DNA of 64,000 nt, taken from Nereida ignava (lineage in GTDB: Bacteria; Pseudomonadota; Alphaproteobacteria; Rhodobacterales; Rhodobacteraceae). Each line of letters opens with the position of its first letter. Position 1 is the first letter of the stretch. Positions 47,216-56,704 of this stretch are shown here, one piece after another. Both the position numbers and the translations under genes were made by a program. Under the pieces are notes generated by a model. It was not told the origin of the DNA. It ran no database searches and saw only the letters and a program-made list of their open reading frames with translations. The stretch spans positions 100,400-164,399 of the forward strand of contig NZ_CVPC01000013.1 of assembly GCF_001049735.1 (NCBI RefSeq). Direction: 5' to 3'.

Positions 47216-48910
47216 TTAGGCATCAGACAGCCCCCGACGGTTACGCCAAATGATCTGAGGCAGCAAAAGTGCCGCTGCGAAAGGCAGGATCGCGGCAACA
47301 GTTTGGGCCAAGCCATAGACCCCAATCGCGCGGCGGTCGCCCCCCGCGGCAAGGGCGACGGCTTCGGTTGTTAAGGTCGGCAGCCGGCCACCCCCGACCA
47401 AAAGTGTGGGCAGGTACTGACCGACGGAAGCCGCAAACCCAACGGCCACAGCAGTCAAGACAGGCGCCAGTAACATGGGCAAGCGCACCCGCCAAAGGAC
47501 GCCGTTTGCAGAACGACCCAAGGCGGCGGCAATCGTGCCGAACCGCACATCCCAAGCCCGAAACGGATCCGACAAGGACAGAAAAACATAAGGCAGCACA
47601 AAGACCAAATGCGCCAGAACCACAGGGACAAATCCGCTTTTCAAACCAGCAGACAGCATCAGCGTCTGAAGGCCCGGCAAGAACGCGGTCTGCGGCACCA
47701 TGAGAGGTAGATAGAGCAAAAACACACCTCGCTCTGACATGGTGAAGTCAAAGCGGCACTCAGCCTCTAAACATCCCAGCGTCAACAAAACCGCGATGAA
47801 TGTCGCACAAAGTGCGATCAGCAATGTGGTTATACCGGTATCAAAAATGTTGCCCCAGTGCCGTGACCATGAACGCACACTTAGGCTGTCAGGCAGTACG
47901 TCTGGGTATGACCAAAGCCCTGCAACACTCCATACCCCTAATGAGACAAGCCCCAAAAGAACGCCTGTGCAAACCAGTACGCCTGCCCCAAGGCCAACGA
48001 TCCGCAAAGCATTATCACCGAAACTTCGCGTTCCGCGCATCACCCACTTGGCACCCAATATGCCAACCACAATCTCGCCGCCGCGCCACAAGATCAGGCT
48101 GCCAATAACCAGGAGAAGCTGAACCAATGCTGCTGCGGCCGCCTCAAGTCGCATCGCCAAATCCGGGTCAGACATCCATTTGACGATTTGAACAGACAAA
48201 GTCGGCGGCGTGTTCGGACCCAGCACGATAGCCACGTCAACAGTCGACATCGAATAAGCCAGAACAACATAAACCGGTAACCTGATCTGCGCGTAGACCC
48301 GTGGAAAAACTGTTTTAAGCCAGCCGGTTACACGCCCATACCCCAACGCGGCGGCGATTGTGGCACTTGATTTTGCGTTGACTTGTCCCAGGGCTGCCAA
48401 GCTCATCAGCAGCAAAAATGGTACCTCTTTGGCAACGAGGCCAACCACCATCGCAAGGCCCCAGTGGTCCTGAACGATGAGCACATCTGGCGGACGCTCC
48501 CAACCTGTCAGCCATGGTGAAAAGGCACGCGCCACCCATCCCGATGGCGTGATCAGAAACGCAATACCAAACGCCGCGGCCGCGTGTGGGACCGAAAGTA
48601 ACGGGGACAGCAAACACCGGATTACGTTAAACGCCCGCGTGCCGTGCCACCCCGCAATGATCAAAACTGTGATCAAAAGCGACAGAGACGTTGCCAAAAA
48701 TCCCGTTGTCACACTCAGCATCACTGCATGTGGAAAGCCGCCCCAGCGAAACAAATCCACAAATGGAGCCACTGTCCATTCTGTCATATTGGCCGCTGGC
48801 AAATACCCAAACGCGGGCGCGATGGTGCCAAGTAATCCGGCCACGACGGGGCCAAGCATGGCAAGAACCGTCAGCAACGGCAGCCATCTTATGCTGATCC
48901 CGCGACGCAT
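47216..48910 (-). CDS. ynjC: ABC transporter permease, fused two-domain, YnjC-like
   Basis: About 564-residue permease with two copies of the inner-membrane component in one chain, so about twelve helices. The two EAA loops are around LAALGQVNAKSSATIAAALGYGRVTGW and FRAWDVRFGTIAAALGRSANGVLW. This double layout is typical of ThiP/YnjC/FbpB permeases. ATG 48910 (MRRGISIRWLPLL) is preferred because a longer start at 48958 would lie inside the terminator hairpin upstream. Confidence 0.85.
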   Translation of the reverse strand: MRRGISIRWLPLLTVLAMLGPVVAGLLGTIAPAFGYLPAANMTEWTVAPFVDLFRWGGFPHAVMLSVTTGFLATSLSLLITVLIIAGWHGTRAFNVIRCLLSPLLSVPHAAAAFGIAFLITPSGWVARAFSPWLTGWERPPDVLIVQDHWGLAMVVGLVAKEVPFLLLMSLAALGQVNAKSSATIAAALGYGRVTGWLKTVFPRVYAQIRLPVYVVLAYSMSTVDVAIVLGPNTPPTLSVQIVKWMSDPDLAMRLEAAAAALVQLLLVIGSLILWRGGEIVVGILGAKWVMRGTRSFGDNALRIVGLGAGVLVCTGVLLGLVSLGVWSVAGLWSYPDVLPDSLSVRSWSRHWGNIFDTGITTLLIALCATFIAVLLTLGCLEAECRFDFTMSERGVFLLYLPLMVPQTAFLPGLQTLMLSAGLKSGFVPVVLAHLVFVLPYVFLSLSDPFRAWDVRFGTIAAALGRSANGVLWRVRLPMLLAPVLTAVAVGFAASVGQYLPTLLVGGGRLPTLTTEAVALAAGGDRRAIGVYGLAQTVAAILPFAAALLLPQIIWRNRRGLSDA

Positions 48911-48942
48911 ATTTAGAACATGCTGCAAGCGTAGCTTGGCGT

Positions 48943-48969
48943 AAAAAACGCCCCGCAAGGGGGCGTTTT
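48943..48969 (-). terminator. Intrinsic-type terminator inside the ynj operon
   Basis: On the minus strand AAAACGCCCC pairs with GGGGCGTTTT (perfect 10-bp stem, five-base loop) and the run of Ts continues to six. It lies between the binding-protein gene and the permease gene, so it probably lets the binding protein be made in excess over the membrane parts. Confidence 0.85.
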
Positions 48970-48992
48970 AAGGGAGGTCATCCACCCCATAC

Positions 48993-50195
48993 TTATTGCG
49001 CAACACCGTAACGCGCGGCCCAATCATCAGCCAAGCGTGTAGCCCAGCTTGGGTGTGGTTCCGGCAGGGCTGTGCCCAATTCTGCTGGCGACAAAGTGGC
49101 CACGCCAAGATCAAGCGCGTCAAATGCAGCGCGCTCATCCGTGCTAAGCGCATCCATATTCAATACCGTGCCATAGCCCAATATATCAGGGTTTTGTGCG
49201 CGGGTTTGTGCTTCGGCGGACATCAAGAAGTTCGCGACTACCATTGCGCCCTCAGAGCTACCTGAGTTGTAGGGAATGGCGACAAAGGACGCATTGCCCA
49301 ACGTGCCTTTGTCCAACACGAACGTACGCGCAGTGTCTGGTAGTTGAAAGTTTGCAATCGCCGCAGAGGCTTCACCCGGCGAAAACGAAATCGCTAGGTC
49401 GACTTCGTTATCAGCGATCAATTGTAATTGGCGCGGTCCGGTTTGCGGGTACGCTTTGCCTTGGCGCCACAAGGTCGGCGTGAGCGCGTCCATAAAGTCC
49501 CACAGCGGTGCGGTAACCTCGTCATAATTATCGCCAACTGGCGCGCTCAGCACAGTTGTGTCGTCCAGCAAATCAATCAGCGCTTGTTTGAGAAATGTCG
49601 TGCCCAAGAAGTCCGGCGGTTGCGGAAACGTAAAGCGGCCCGGGTTCGCAGATGACCATTCCAAAATAGCCTCCATTGAACCAAGAGGCGCAGCTAAGTC
49701 TGCAGTATCATGGATGAAAACCACCTGCGCCATTGCCCATGGGCTCTCCATGCCATCAGTAGGAACCGTAAAGTCAGACTGAACAGATTTGCCTTGCGCA
49801 TCGACAAGTGCCCAATTCGGCAGGCTTTCTGCAAAGGGCCCGAACAACAAATCTGCATCTTTCATCGCTGCAAAATTGGCACCGTTGATCCAAATCATAT
49901 CAATCGCGCCGTCCTCATTCTGGCCCGCTGATTTCTCAGCAAGAACGCGCGAAACCGCATCCGCAGTGTCGGACAGTTTTACGTGCTCAAGTGTAACGCC
50001 GTAGTCTTCGGATACACGCTCCCCGACCCATGCAATAAAATCATTGGTCTGCGTTGATCCGCCCCATGCATTCCAATAAACTGTTTGGCCATTGGCTGCG
50101 GCCGTCACCGCATCCCAGTTTTCAGGGTCAGTTTGAGCAATGGCTGTGGTGCTTAACGCGCAAAATGCCAGCGCAGCGGTACGGAGTATATTCAT
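48993..50195 (-). CDS. ynjB: ABC transporter substrate-binding protein, YnjB-like
   Basis: 400-residue periplasmic protein with signal peptide MNILRTAALAFCALSTTAIAQ. Early in the mature part NGQTVYWNAWGGSTQTNDFIAWVG resembles the YnjB family; later it has GNASFVAIPYNSGSSEGAMVVANFL, seen in extracellular solute-binding family 1 proteins. AGGAC lies upstream of the ATG. Three bases after the ynjF-like gene. The ligand cannot be deduced. Confidence 0.88.
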   Translation of the reverse strand: MNILRTAALAFCALSTTAIAQTDPENWDAVTAAANGQTVYWNAWGGSTQTNDFIAWVGERVSEDYGVTLEHVKLSDTADAVSRVLAEKSAGQNEDGAIDMIWINGANFAAMKDADLLFGPFAESLPNWALVDAQGKSVQSDFTVPTDGMESPWAMAQVVFIHDTADLAAPLGSMEAILEWSSANPGRFTFPQPPDFLGTTFLKQALIDLLDDTTVLSAPVGDNYDEVTAPLWDFMDALTPTLWRQGKAYPQTGPRQLQLIADNEVDLAISFSPGEASAAIANFQLPDTARTFVLDKGTLGNASFVAIPYNSGSSEGAMVVANFLMSAEAQTRAQNPDILGYGTVLNMDALSTDERAAFDALDLGVATLSPAELGTALPEPHPSWATRLADDWAARYGVAQ

Positions 50196-50198
50196 TAA

Positions 50199-50819
50199 TT
50201 AGTCCTTTGTATGTGACAGGAATATCAGTGACGCAGCTCTAAGACGCAAGCTTGCTGTCAGAAAACACAGCCCGCCGAATAGCCACGCGCCAATCGTAAA
50301 ATAAGTTGGAAACAAACAAAGAAGAACGAAAAACACAATCGTCTCGGTCCCCTCAAGAATGCCATTAGAGTAATAAAGTGACTTTTGACCCTGCGCAGAC
50401 GTGCTCTTGCCGTGCCGGTCTGCCAACATCGCATAGCCAAGAAAACTAGCGCCATTAAAATAAAAACTCGTCAGCAACCATGCACCCGCAGCGCCATTCG
50501 CCAACGGATCATGCCAAACAAAGGCCATTGGAATGAGGCCGTAAAAGAGAAAATCGCAAGCAATATCGAGATACCCACCGAAGTCGGTTTTGACACTCGC
50601 CCGCGCAACCGCGCCGTCCAAACCATCCGCGATGCGCGACGCTAGCAACAAGATAAGACCTGTCCAGAAAGCCCCAAAAGCGATTGCAGCAGCAGCCAAA
50701 GTGCCAATCCCAAGCCCCACCAAGGTCACCGTGTTGGCCGTAACACCGCGCGCAGCAAGCGTACGCCCCACCGCGTTCAGCGCAGGGTCAATCAGCGGAC
50801 GTATGCGCGCATCAAGCAT
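50199..50819 (-). CDS. ynjF: CDP-alcohol phosphatidyltransferase family protein, YnjF-like
   Basis: About 206-residue membrane enzyme. The catalytic signature DGLDGAVAR...G...D...D is intact (ADGLDGAVARASVKTDFGGY, then LDIACD). Six helices. Expected to transfer a phosphate-alcohol group from a CDP-activated lipid or alcohol; the actual substrate is unknown. ATG 50819 (MLDARIRPLIDP) has AGGG five bases upstream. It heads the ynjB-ynjC-ynjD run, the same partner set as in Escherichia coli, which supports a joint function. Confidence 0.85.
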   Translation of the reverse strand: MLDARIRPLIDPALNAVGRTLAARGVTANTVTLVGLGIGTLAAAAIAFGAFWTGLILLLASRIADGLDGAVARASVKTDFGGYLDIACDFLFYGLIPMAFVWHDPLANGAAGAWLLTSFYFNGASFLGYAMLADRHGKSTSAQGQKSLYYSNGILEGTETIVFFVLLCLFPTYFTIGAWLFGGLCFLTASLRLRAASLIFLSHTKD

Positions 50820-50894
50820 GGGCACCCTTTTCAAAAGACTGGCTTTTCAGTGCCCCTAACCCGTTAAAGATGCAACTCTTGGCACGAAGAAATG

Positions 50895-50923
50895 ACAAAA
50901 ATGTGTAACTGCGGCCCACATTT
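50895..50923 (-). terminator. tamB terminator
   Basis: On the minus strand AAATGTG pairs with CACATTT (50899-50905 and 50917-50923), 12 bases after the tamB stop, followed by TTG then a T-rich stretch. A modest 7-bp stem. Confidence 0.5.
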
Positions 50924-50935
50924 AGGGTGGTCTGC

Positions 50936-53900
50936 TTAATAATCTTTTTCAAAGAACAGACCAATGCTGCTTTTGCCGTCACTACTCACACTGCCCCGAC
51001 CAACCAGATTACGCGTCAGATCAATGTTGAGGGAAACTGCGGATTCATCATCCACTTCCACCTCAGTATAGACGTTCTGGGAGACATATTTTCCCGCGCG
51101 GACCGCGACACTGCCGTCGTCATCAGTGGACACATCAAGGTCATCTAACTCAAGGCCACGCCGTAGTTTGGCGACCACTCCTTCGCCGCCGCGTCCCTGC
51201 AAACGGCGCACAGCCGTGGCAAGCTGCAGCGCTTGGAATGCGGACAGCTGATCCACGCCTTTTTCGAAAAATATCTGTGCAAGCACCTCGTCAGGGGCTG
51301 CTGCGGGGGTCGCCTCAAAGGTCACTTCAGGATCGCTTGCACGGCCCGATAAGATCACGCTTGCTGTGCCCGCTCCGGTTTCTGTTGAGGCGACAAATCG
51401 AATGAATGGGTCAAAATCGCCGATAAGTTGCACCGATCCCTCATCAAGCACGAACCGCTTTGTTAACAAATCAAGGCGTCCACGCAACAAATCAAACCGA
51501 CCCACAGAGACCAGCGCATCAGGCGAGCCCTGAATGCGCAATTGCCCCCCAAGCTCCGCGTCCAGACCGCGCCCCCGAACAAAAATTTGTTGCGGTGCGT
51601 CGATGCTGATGTCCAGTTGCAATGGTGAGTTACTTTGGGAAGGCGCATCCGCGCGGCTAAGTCCTGCGCGACGCTGAGTGGCTTCCGCACCTGCAGAAGC
51701 GCCGTGGTGAACAATCTCAGGGACAACCCCGAAAGACGTAAGACCAGTAGACGGGATCGTGACGTCGGTTTCCCCCAACACCAATTGGCCCGAAATACGC
51801 GGGCCCGCCGCCAACAGTCCTGACACATCAAGATCACCAGAAACCTGTGTGCGGTAAAGATCTGGGTCCAAAAAACCAATATTCTCAAGGCGAATATCCA
51901 GCTGCGCCCCCAGCCCTTTTGAAAGTGCGATATTGCCGTCAACCTGCGCCGCGCCACCCGTAGAGGCCTGCGCGCGCAGCTCAATTTGTGCCGTACTTTG
52001 AGAGACCCGAATTTGCCCCACGCCTTGTGTCAGGGCGATACCAACGCTTGGTGCCGAGATACGCAGATCATTCAGATCGATAGCACCGCTCAAAGCAGCA
52101 AGCCCCAATGGTCCTTGCAGCCGTGCATCCACGTCGGCGCGCCCCTGAACAGTGCGCGGTTCAATAAATGGATTGGCCAATTGCAGCGGAATTGTCCCGT
52201 CGATTACCAGATCAGCAATACCGTCTCGACTGACCGATCCTTGGGTATTTGCGCGGGCTCCAGCAGGTCCCAAAAGCGCGGTGGTGACCTCCCAATCACC
52301 ACCGGCACTATCTGCCGAGCCAGTCACGTTAAGCGGGCCAGAAACGTTCGGAATGATCAGGCCAAGGTCCGCAAGCGTGCCATCAAAATTAGCCGAGGAA
52401 ACTGTGCTTGAAAGCGATGCTGTGGCCTCGGCCGAAAGTTGCGGGTTGCTCAGAGAAAACTTCTCGAGTTGGGTTCCTGCCTCATCACGGCGCAAGTTTG
52501 CACTGATCTCGCTGGTCCCGCGCAACAAAACATCTGCCATCGGCTCACCGAGCCGCAAAGACTGGCCAGTGCCTTGTGCTACAACAGAAAACCGCCCACC
52601 TGCGTCTGCATTCCCGGTCATTGAAAATGCTGCAGCACCCGAAAGGGGCATGCTAGCGACGGCGCTGAACCGCGACAAATTATCTGCGCGTGCACTTACG
52701 TCAAAAGCGGTTTCAAACGCATCATCAAGGCCGCTAACACGTGCGGTTCCGCGCAATCCGTACTCATCACCGTCCACGGTCAAATTGCTTAACTCGAACG
52801 GTAGCCCTTGGGTATATTCGGTGAAAAAGGATGCGCGGACTGTCTCGCCCAAGGCTTCGTTAAGGCCAGCATCACCAGCGTCTAAATCCAGCGCTTCGAG
52901 AGCAAAGACACCAGCGATGCTGCCGATCGATGCCCCTGCGGGGACAAGTGTACCACCGCCTTCGATACCCAACCGCCGCGCAGAAACTGTATCGCGCGCA
53001 AAACGTCCAACCCCAATACGCGCTCGCCATGTGTCCGCTTTGGCACTGTCGTAATCAACATCCAAAGACACCCTGCCAACAGTTGTGGGAACACCTCCGA
53101 TTGGCAGCAAGATCGGCGCACCAGATGATGTTTCAATGACACCATTTAAGTCAATAAATTCTGGCCACAAAGCCGTATTCAGGCGCAATGATCCATTTAG
53201 ATCAAGGGTCGAGGTTTTCGCGTTCAGAGTATGAAGTTCAACCGCGCCACTTGCACGCCGCGTTCCGCGGACTTTAAGAGAAACGTCATCACCAAAAAAC
53301 GTCTGATATTCCGGCAGAAACAGGGGCGCGACATCACCTGCAACATCCGCCACAAAGGCCAAATCAGATGCGCTGTCCGCCACCTCAAGACCTTCAGTGA
53401 TTTGCATCTGTCCAACCGCATTTAAGGTAATACTGCCCCGAAGACGCTCAGTGTCGTTTGTGGCCAAAGCCAAACTCGCGCCAAAAGCATCCAGTGGCCC
53501 TGCACCTTGAATTGCAAGATCGACCGATGGGCTTTCGGGCAGGTTCAATGCCTTAGCCGCCAAGCCGCCTTCCCCCTCAGCCAACTGCAAATCTATACCT
53601 AAAACAGCATTTTCGTTGGCATATGTAACGGCCCCCTCGAACGAACCGCGCTGCCCATCTGTCCGATTGGCGTTGAATGTCACATCGATTGCACCATCGA
53701 TTAGGGAAGCACTTGCCAATAAAGAAAGACGCGCAGGTGCACCCAAAACAGTCTCACCCAGAGTGATGTCAGGGGCTGTAAGGCTGCCAATTTCAATAGA
53801 AACGGGTAGTTCGGGCAAGCGGAACGGCGTGGCCTCTGCAGCTGGTAATCCGCTTTCTTCGGCATTGGGCAAGCGGAATAATTCGATCTTTTCGGCGGCT

Positions 53901-54223
53901 AATGTGTCCACACCGATGCGGCCTGACAAAAGCGCAGCGCGGCTCCATATTAGCGTTGCGTTTGAAATCCGCAGCCAAGTGCCATCAAAATCCGCGATCT
54001 CGATTTCATCAATTGTGGCCTCGCTTGATAGCGCCCCTTTGAAGCCGCGGATCGTGACCTCACGGCCCTCGCCACCCAAACTGCTTTCCAACAATCCAGC
54101 CAGATATCCGCGATCCTCATCGGACGTTTGGGCATGTAAGGGCACGCTGAATGCGACCACAATTGCCAGAAAAGATGCGAATAGCCAGCCACTTAGGCCC
54201 CACTTCCTCAAACCCCAGCCCAT
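50936..54223 (-). CDS. tamB: Translocation and assembly module TamB
   Basis: 1095-residue AsmA-like envelope protein with an N-terminal anchor/signal helix (LFASFLAIVVAFSVPLHAQ), a long beta-rich middle of repeats, and the C-terminal DUF490 domain (QLDIRLENIGFLDPDLYRTQVSGDLDV onward). The far C-terminus is SVSLNIDLTRNLVGRG. TamB spans the periplasm, partners TamA, and may move lipids or help insert outer-membrane proteins. ATG 54223 shares a base with the tamA stop (TGATG). Confidence 0.95.
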   Translation of the reverse strand: MGWGLRKWGLSGWLFASFLAIVVAFSVPLHAQTSDEDRGYLAGLLESSLGGEGREVTIRGFKGALSSEATIDEIEIADFDGTWLRISNATLIWSRAALLSGRIGVDTLAAEKIELFRLPNAEESGLPAAEATPFRLPELPVSIEIGSLTAPDITLGETVLGAPARLSLLASASLIDGAIDVTFNANRTDGQRGSFEGAVTYANENAVLGIDLQLAEGEGGLAAKALNLPESPSVDLAIQGAGPLDAFGASLALATNDTERLRGSITLNAVGQMQITEGLEVADSASDLAFVADVAGDVAPLFLPEYQTFFGDDVSLKVRGTRRASGAVELHTLNAKTSTLDLNGSLRLNTALWPEFIDLNGVIETSSGAPILLPIGGVPTTVGRVSLDVDYDSAKADTWRARIGVGRFARDTVSARRLGIEGGGTLVPAGASIGSIAGVFALEALDLDAGDAGLNEALGETVRASFFTEYTQGLPFELSNLTVDGDEYGLRGTARVSGLDDAFETAFDVSARADNLSRFSAVASMPLSGAAAFSMTGNADAGGRFSVVAQGTGQSLRLGEPMADVLLRGTSEISANLRRDEAGTQLEKFSLSNPQLSAEATASLSSTVSSANFDGTLADLGLIIPNVSGPLNVTGSADSAGGDWEVTTALLGPAGARANTQGSVSRDGIADLVIDGTIPLQLANPFIEPRTVQGRADVDARLQGPLGLAALSGAIDLNDLRISAPSVGIALTQGVGQIRVSQSTAQIELRAQASTGGAAQVDGNIALSKGLGAQLDIRLENIGFLDPDLYRTQVSGDLDVSGLLAAGPRISGQLVLGETDVTIPSTGLTSFGVVPEIVHHGASAGAEATQRRAGLSRADAPSQSNSPLQLDISIDAPQQIFVRGRGLDAELGGQLRIQGSPDALVSVGRFDLLRGRLDLLTKRFVLDEGSVQLIGDFDPFIRFVASTETGAGTASVILSGRASDPEVTFEATPAAAPDEVLAQIFFEKGVDQLSAFQALQLATAVRRLQGRGGEGVVAKLRRGLELDDLDVSTDDDGSVAVRAGKYVSQNVYTEVEVDDESAVSLNIDLTRNLVGRGSVSSDGKSSIGLFFEKDY

Positions 54224-56016
54224 CAAAACGACTGTCCAATACCGATGTAGATTTGGAAGTCAGATGTAGGGCGCGGCCGATCAAGTGGGACCGCAAAATC
54301 AACACGAATAGGCCCGATACCCGTGTCATAGCGCAGACCAATACCCGCGCCACTGTGGCTTTCACCCTTTGATCCGGCTGTGCTTTCTTCGCTGATGGTG
54401 CCCGTGTCGATCAACCCAACAACGCCTAATGTATCCGTGGCCCGAAAACGTGCTTCAGCCGACAGCCCTAAGAAAGATTTGCCCCCCGTTTCCGCCGTTG
54501 AGCCACCGCCGACGGGTACGCCCAATGATTGAAAATCTTGGCCGCGCACAGTTCCGCCCCCACCCGAAGTGTAGAGAAAATCAGCCGGTGCCTCGCCGAT
54601 GGAAGGTCCGATTAACGCGCCAATTTGGGCACGCAACGCAAAAGTCACAGGCCGCTCGGACCCAACTGTTTTATAGGCCCGCCCATCAAATGAGAACCGC
54701 GCCCCATCGGTGGTATCGTCCAAACCAAGATAAGGCGTCAGTCCAACATCTGCAAAATATCCGTCACGGGGATCAAGTTTTTCATCGCGGTAATCGAAAG
54801 TCACAGACAAGGGCACGGTAAGAAGTGTGTAGGTCTCGGAGCCGCGCGCATCGATTGTACTGGCGCGCTCAAGTCCCAAACCAAAAGTATAAGTTCGTTT
54901 CGGCGTCGCGTAGCGGCGAATGCCGGCCTCAAGGGCAAAACGGTCAACTTTTACCGTCACCGTATCAAGCGCTTCGAGTGCGCCATTTGCAAAGAAATCC
55001 GTGTCTTCGTTGAAAGTGGCGGGGCGGTTATACTCCGCGCTTAGTGCATAATCCTCGCCGCTGCCTGTATCGCCAATGCCCGACACGCGCGCACCAAGGC
55101 GCAGACGTTCTGCACCGCCAAAAAGATTACGGTGCAGCCAAAAAGTGCTTAGTTCAGCGCCGGCTTGGCTGGACAGTTCGGCACCAAAACCAAACCGGCG
55201 CGGGGCGCGGTCGTTTACTTGCAGAGCAAAATCAAGGCTGTCGTCGTCATTTGCGTCATCCGCCTCAACAAGTGCGATGGTGTCAAAAGCACCTGCGCGG
55301 CGCAGACGTGTCGTCACCAACTCCACCTCAATCGGGTCAAAACCCGCACCAGTTGGCAGACCCGCAATCGCCCTGATCCGTTCCGCACGCACAGCGGATG
55401 CACTCGAAAGTGACAGGTCCCCGAACGTGAGGTAAGGGCCTTTGTCGATAACAATAGCCACATCAAGAACGCCCTCATTGTGCCGCGCAGTGATTGACTG
55501 GCGCGCCACATCAGCTTTTGCATGTCCCCTTGCGCGCCAACCTTCGATGGTTTGCTCTGTGGCAGTTCGGATGCTTGAAAGAGACGCAAGTGCGCCGGTC
55601 TCGAAACCAATCAACGCATCAGTTTTGGGCGCAATTGGGGATATATCAGCCTGTCCCAACACGAAACTTGGCCCAGGGTTTACCGTAATTTGCACTTTAG
55701 AAATCTGGGGCGGCGCAACGGCGGCAGGAATGCTTGCGGCCTCAGCGCCATCAAGTTTGATCGACACCTCTGCCCCGTAAAACCCGTTTTCATAAAGGGC
55801 GGACACGACACGTGCGTAATCAGCCCGCGCTGCCCCTAAAATATCTTGGGCACTGTTTTCATCACGATTGCGCAGATCGCGCAACAGCGTCGCCGCGCGC
55901 ACTGATTTGATCAGATCATCATCGCCACCTTCGACGCTGACCGAAAGATCAAAAGCCCAAATCGCAGGCGCACAAAAAACAGATACAGCAGCGGCAACCA
56001 ACAAAGAACGCTTCAT
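54223..56016 (-). CDS. tamA: Translocation and assembly module TamA (Omp85 family)
   Basis: About 597-residue outer-membrane protein with a signal peptide (MKRSLLVAAAVSVFCAPAIWA), POTRA domains (about residues 30-250), and a C-terminal 16-strand barrel. Its Omp85 motif is GSFGGG-like in TSGGGGTVRGQDFQSLG, and it ends QIYIGIGQSF with a terminal phenylalanine, as BamA-family barrels do. ATG 56016 is chosen because it directly starts the signal peptide; the frame open to 56082 is not. Confidence 0.94.
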   Translation of the reverse strand: MKRSLLVAAAVSVFCAPAIWAFDLSVSVEGGDDDLIKSVRAATLLRDLRNRDENSAQDILGAARADYARVVSALYENGFYGAEVSIKLDGAEAASIPAAVAPPQISKVQITVNPGPSFVLGQADISPIAPKTDALIGFETGALASLSSIRTATEQTIEGWRARGHAKADVARQSITARHNEGVLDVAIVIDKGPYLTFGDLSLSSASAVRAERIRAIAGLPTGAGFDPIEVELVTTRLRRAGAFDTIALVEADDANDDDSLDFALQVNDRAPRRFGFGAELSSQAGAELSTFWLHRNLFGGAERLRLGARVSGIGDTGSGEDYALSAEYNRPATFNEDTDFFANGALEALDTVTVKVDRFALEAGIRRYATPKRTYTFGLGLERASTIDARGSETYTLLTVPLSVTFDYRDEKLDPRDGYFADVGLTPYLGLDDTTDGARFSFDGRAYKTVGSERPVTFALRAQIGALIGPSIGEAPADFLYTSGGGGTVRGQDFQSLGVPVGGGSTAETGGKSFLGLSAEARFRATDTLGVVGLIDTGTISEESTAGSKGESHSGAGIGLRYDTGIGPIRVDFAVPLDRPRPTSDFQIYIGIGQSF

Positions 56017-56187
56017 AATCACACCCAAACAGCCATCAATTTGCGACATCCAATAAAATGCAAAAAGGGCGCGCAGCAACAACGCTGCACACCCCTCTAT
56101 CCCTAACAGGTCATAAGCGTTTGGCCAGTAATCTGTGGCGAGTTATCGCCGACACACGCCGTATACCCTACGCAAAATACCCGTGCA

Positions 56188-56412
56188 CTACACCGGATAT
56201 AAAAGCGAACGGCCCTGCGCGAATAAATGTGTCTTTGCAGCAGGCGCCGCCAAACGCAAAGACTGGCCGCGCAGCCCTTGATGAATGCCTGCCAATTTGG
56301 CGATGACCGGCGCGGCGTCCTTGGAAACTGGCTCAAAGTAAAGCTGTGTCACTTCGCCCAAGGCTTCCACGATGTTAACCCGTCCTTCAAAGACATATGG
56401 GTCACTTTCGGT
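56188..56412 (-). pseudogene. C-terminal remnant of an AglK/UgpC-type sugar ABC ATPase
   Basis: About 75 residues, read on the minus strand from about 56412 down to a TAG at 56188-56190. They match the TOBE-type C-terminus of alpha-glucoside/glycerol-3-phosphate transporter ATPases: YVFEGRVNIVEALGEV, then VIAKLAGIHQGLRGQSLRL and THLFAQGRSLLYP. No ATP-binding core is present. To the right of 56412 the same frame stays open but has no resemblance to the family. There the plus strand instead reads as a LacI protein. It is therefore a gene tail cut by a deletion. Confidence 0.75.
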
Positions 56413-56701
56413 GGGGATACAGCGGGCCGCACATGAGCTGGGCCTCAAGATCGGACGGGACCTTTCCGTTATTTGTTTTGATGACGCCCTTTCATACTTT
56501 CCAAACGGCAGCGGCGCGCCCTTGTTCACCGCAACCCGTTCGTCGGTGCGCGATGCGGGACGGCGCTGTGGCACACTCTTAATCGACCGGATTGAAGCCG
56601 CAGATGATGCGCCAGTCGTAACAGAATTATGGGAAGCCGAACTGGTTGTCGGCGGATCAACGGGACCCAATTTGGCGGGCATGCCCCGCCGCGAGGCTTA
56701 A
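56413..56701 (+). pseudogene. C-terminal remnant of a LacI-family (AglR-like) repressor
   Basis: From about 56413 the plus strand reads 95 residues typical of the ligand-domain end of LacI repressors near alpha-glucoside genes: IQRAAHELGLKIGRDLSV, FTATRSSVRDAGRRCG, ELWEAELVVGGSTGP. The DNA-binding domain and two thirds of the protein are missing. Upstream of 56413 the frame gives no LacI match. The stop at 56699-56701 is three bases before the glucosidase start, the usual spacing of a lacI-bgl gene pair. It cannot act as a repressor. Confidence 0.78.
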
Positions 56702-56704
56702 AAG

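Noticed and set aside
52152..53054. 300-codon plus-strand frame inside tamB
   Set aside because: Antisense shadow of a complete tamB; low-complexity Ser/Pro/Arg composition.
56188..56682. A 164-residue minus-strand gene
   Set aside because: Only the last ~75 residues resemble a protein family; the first part is antisense to the LacI remnant.
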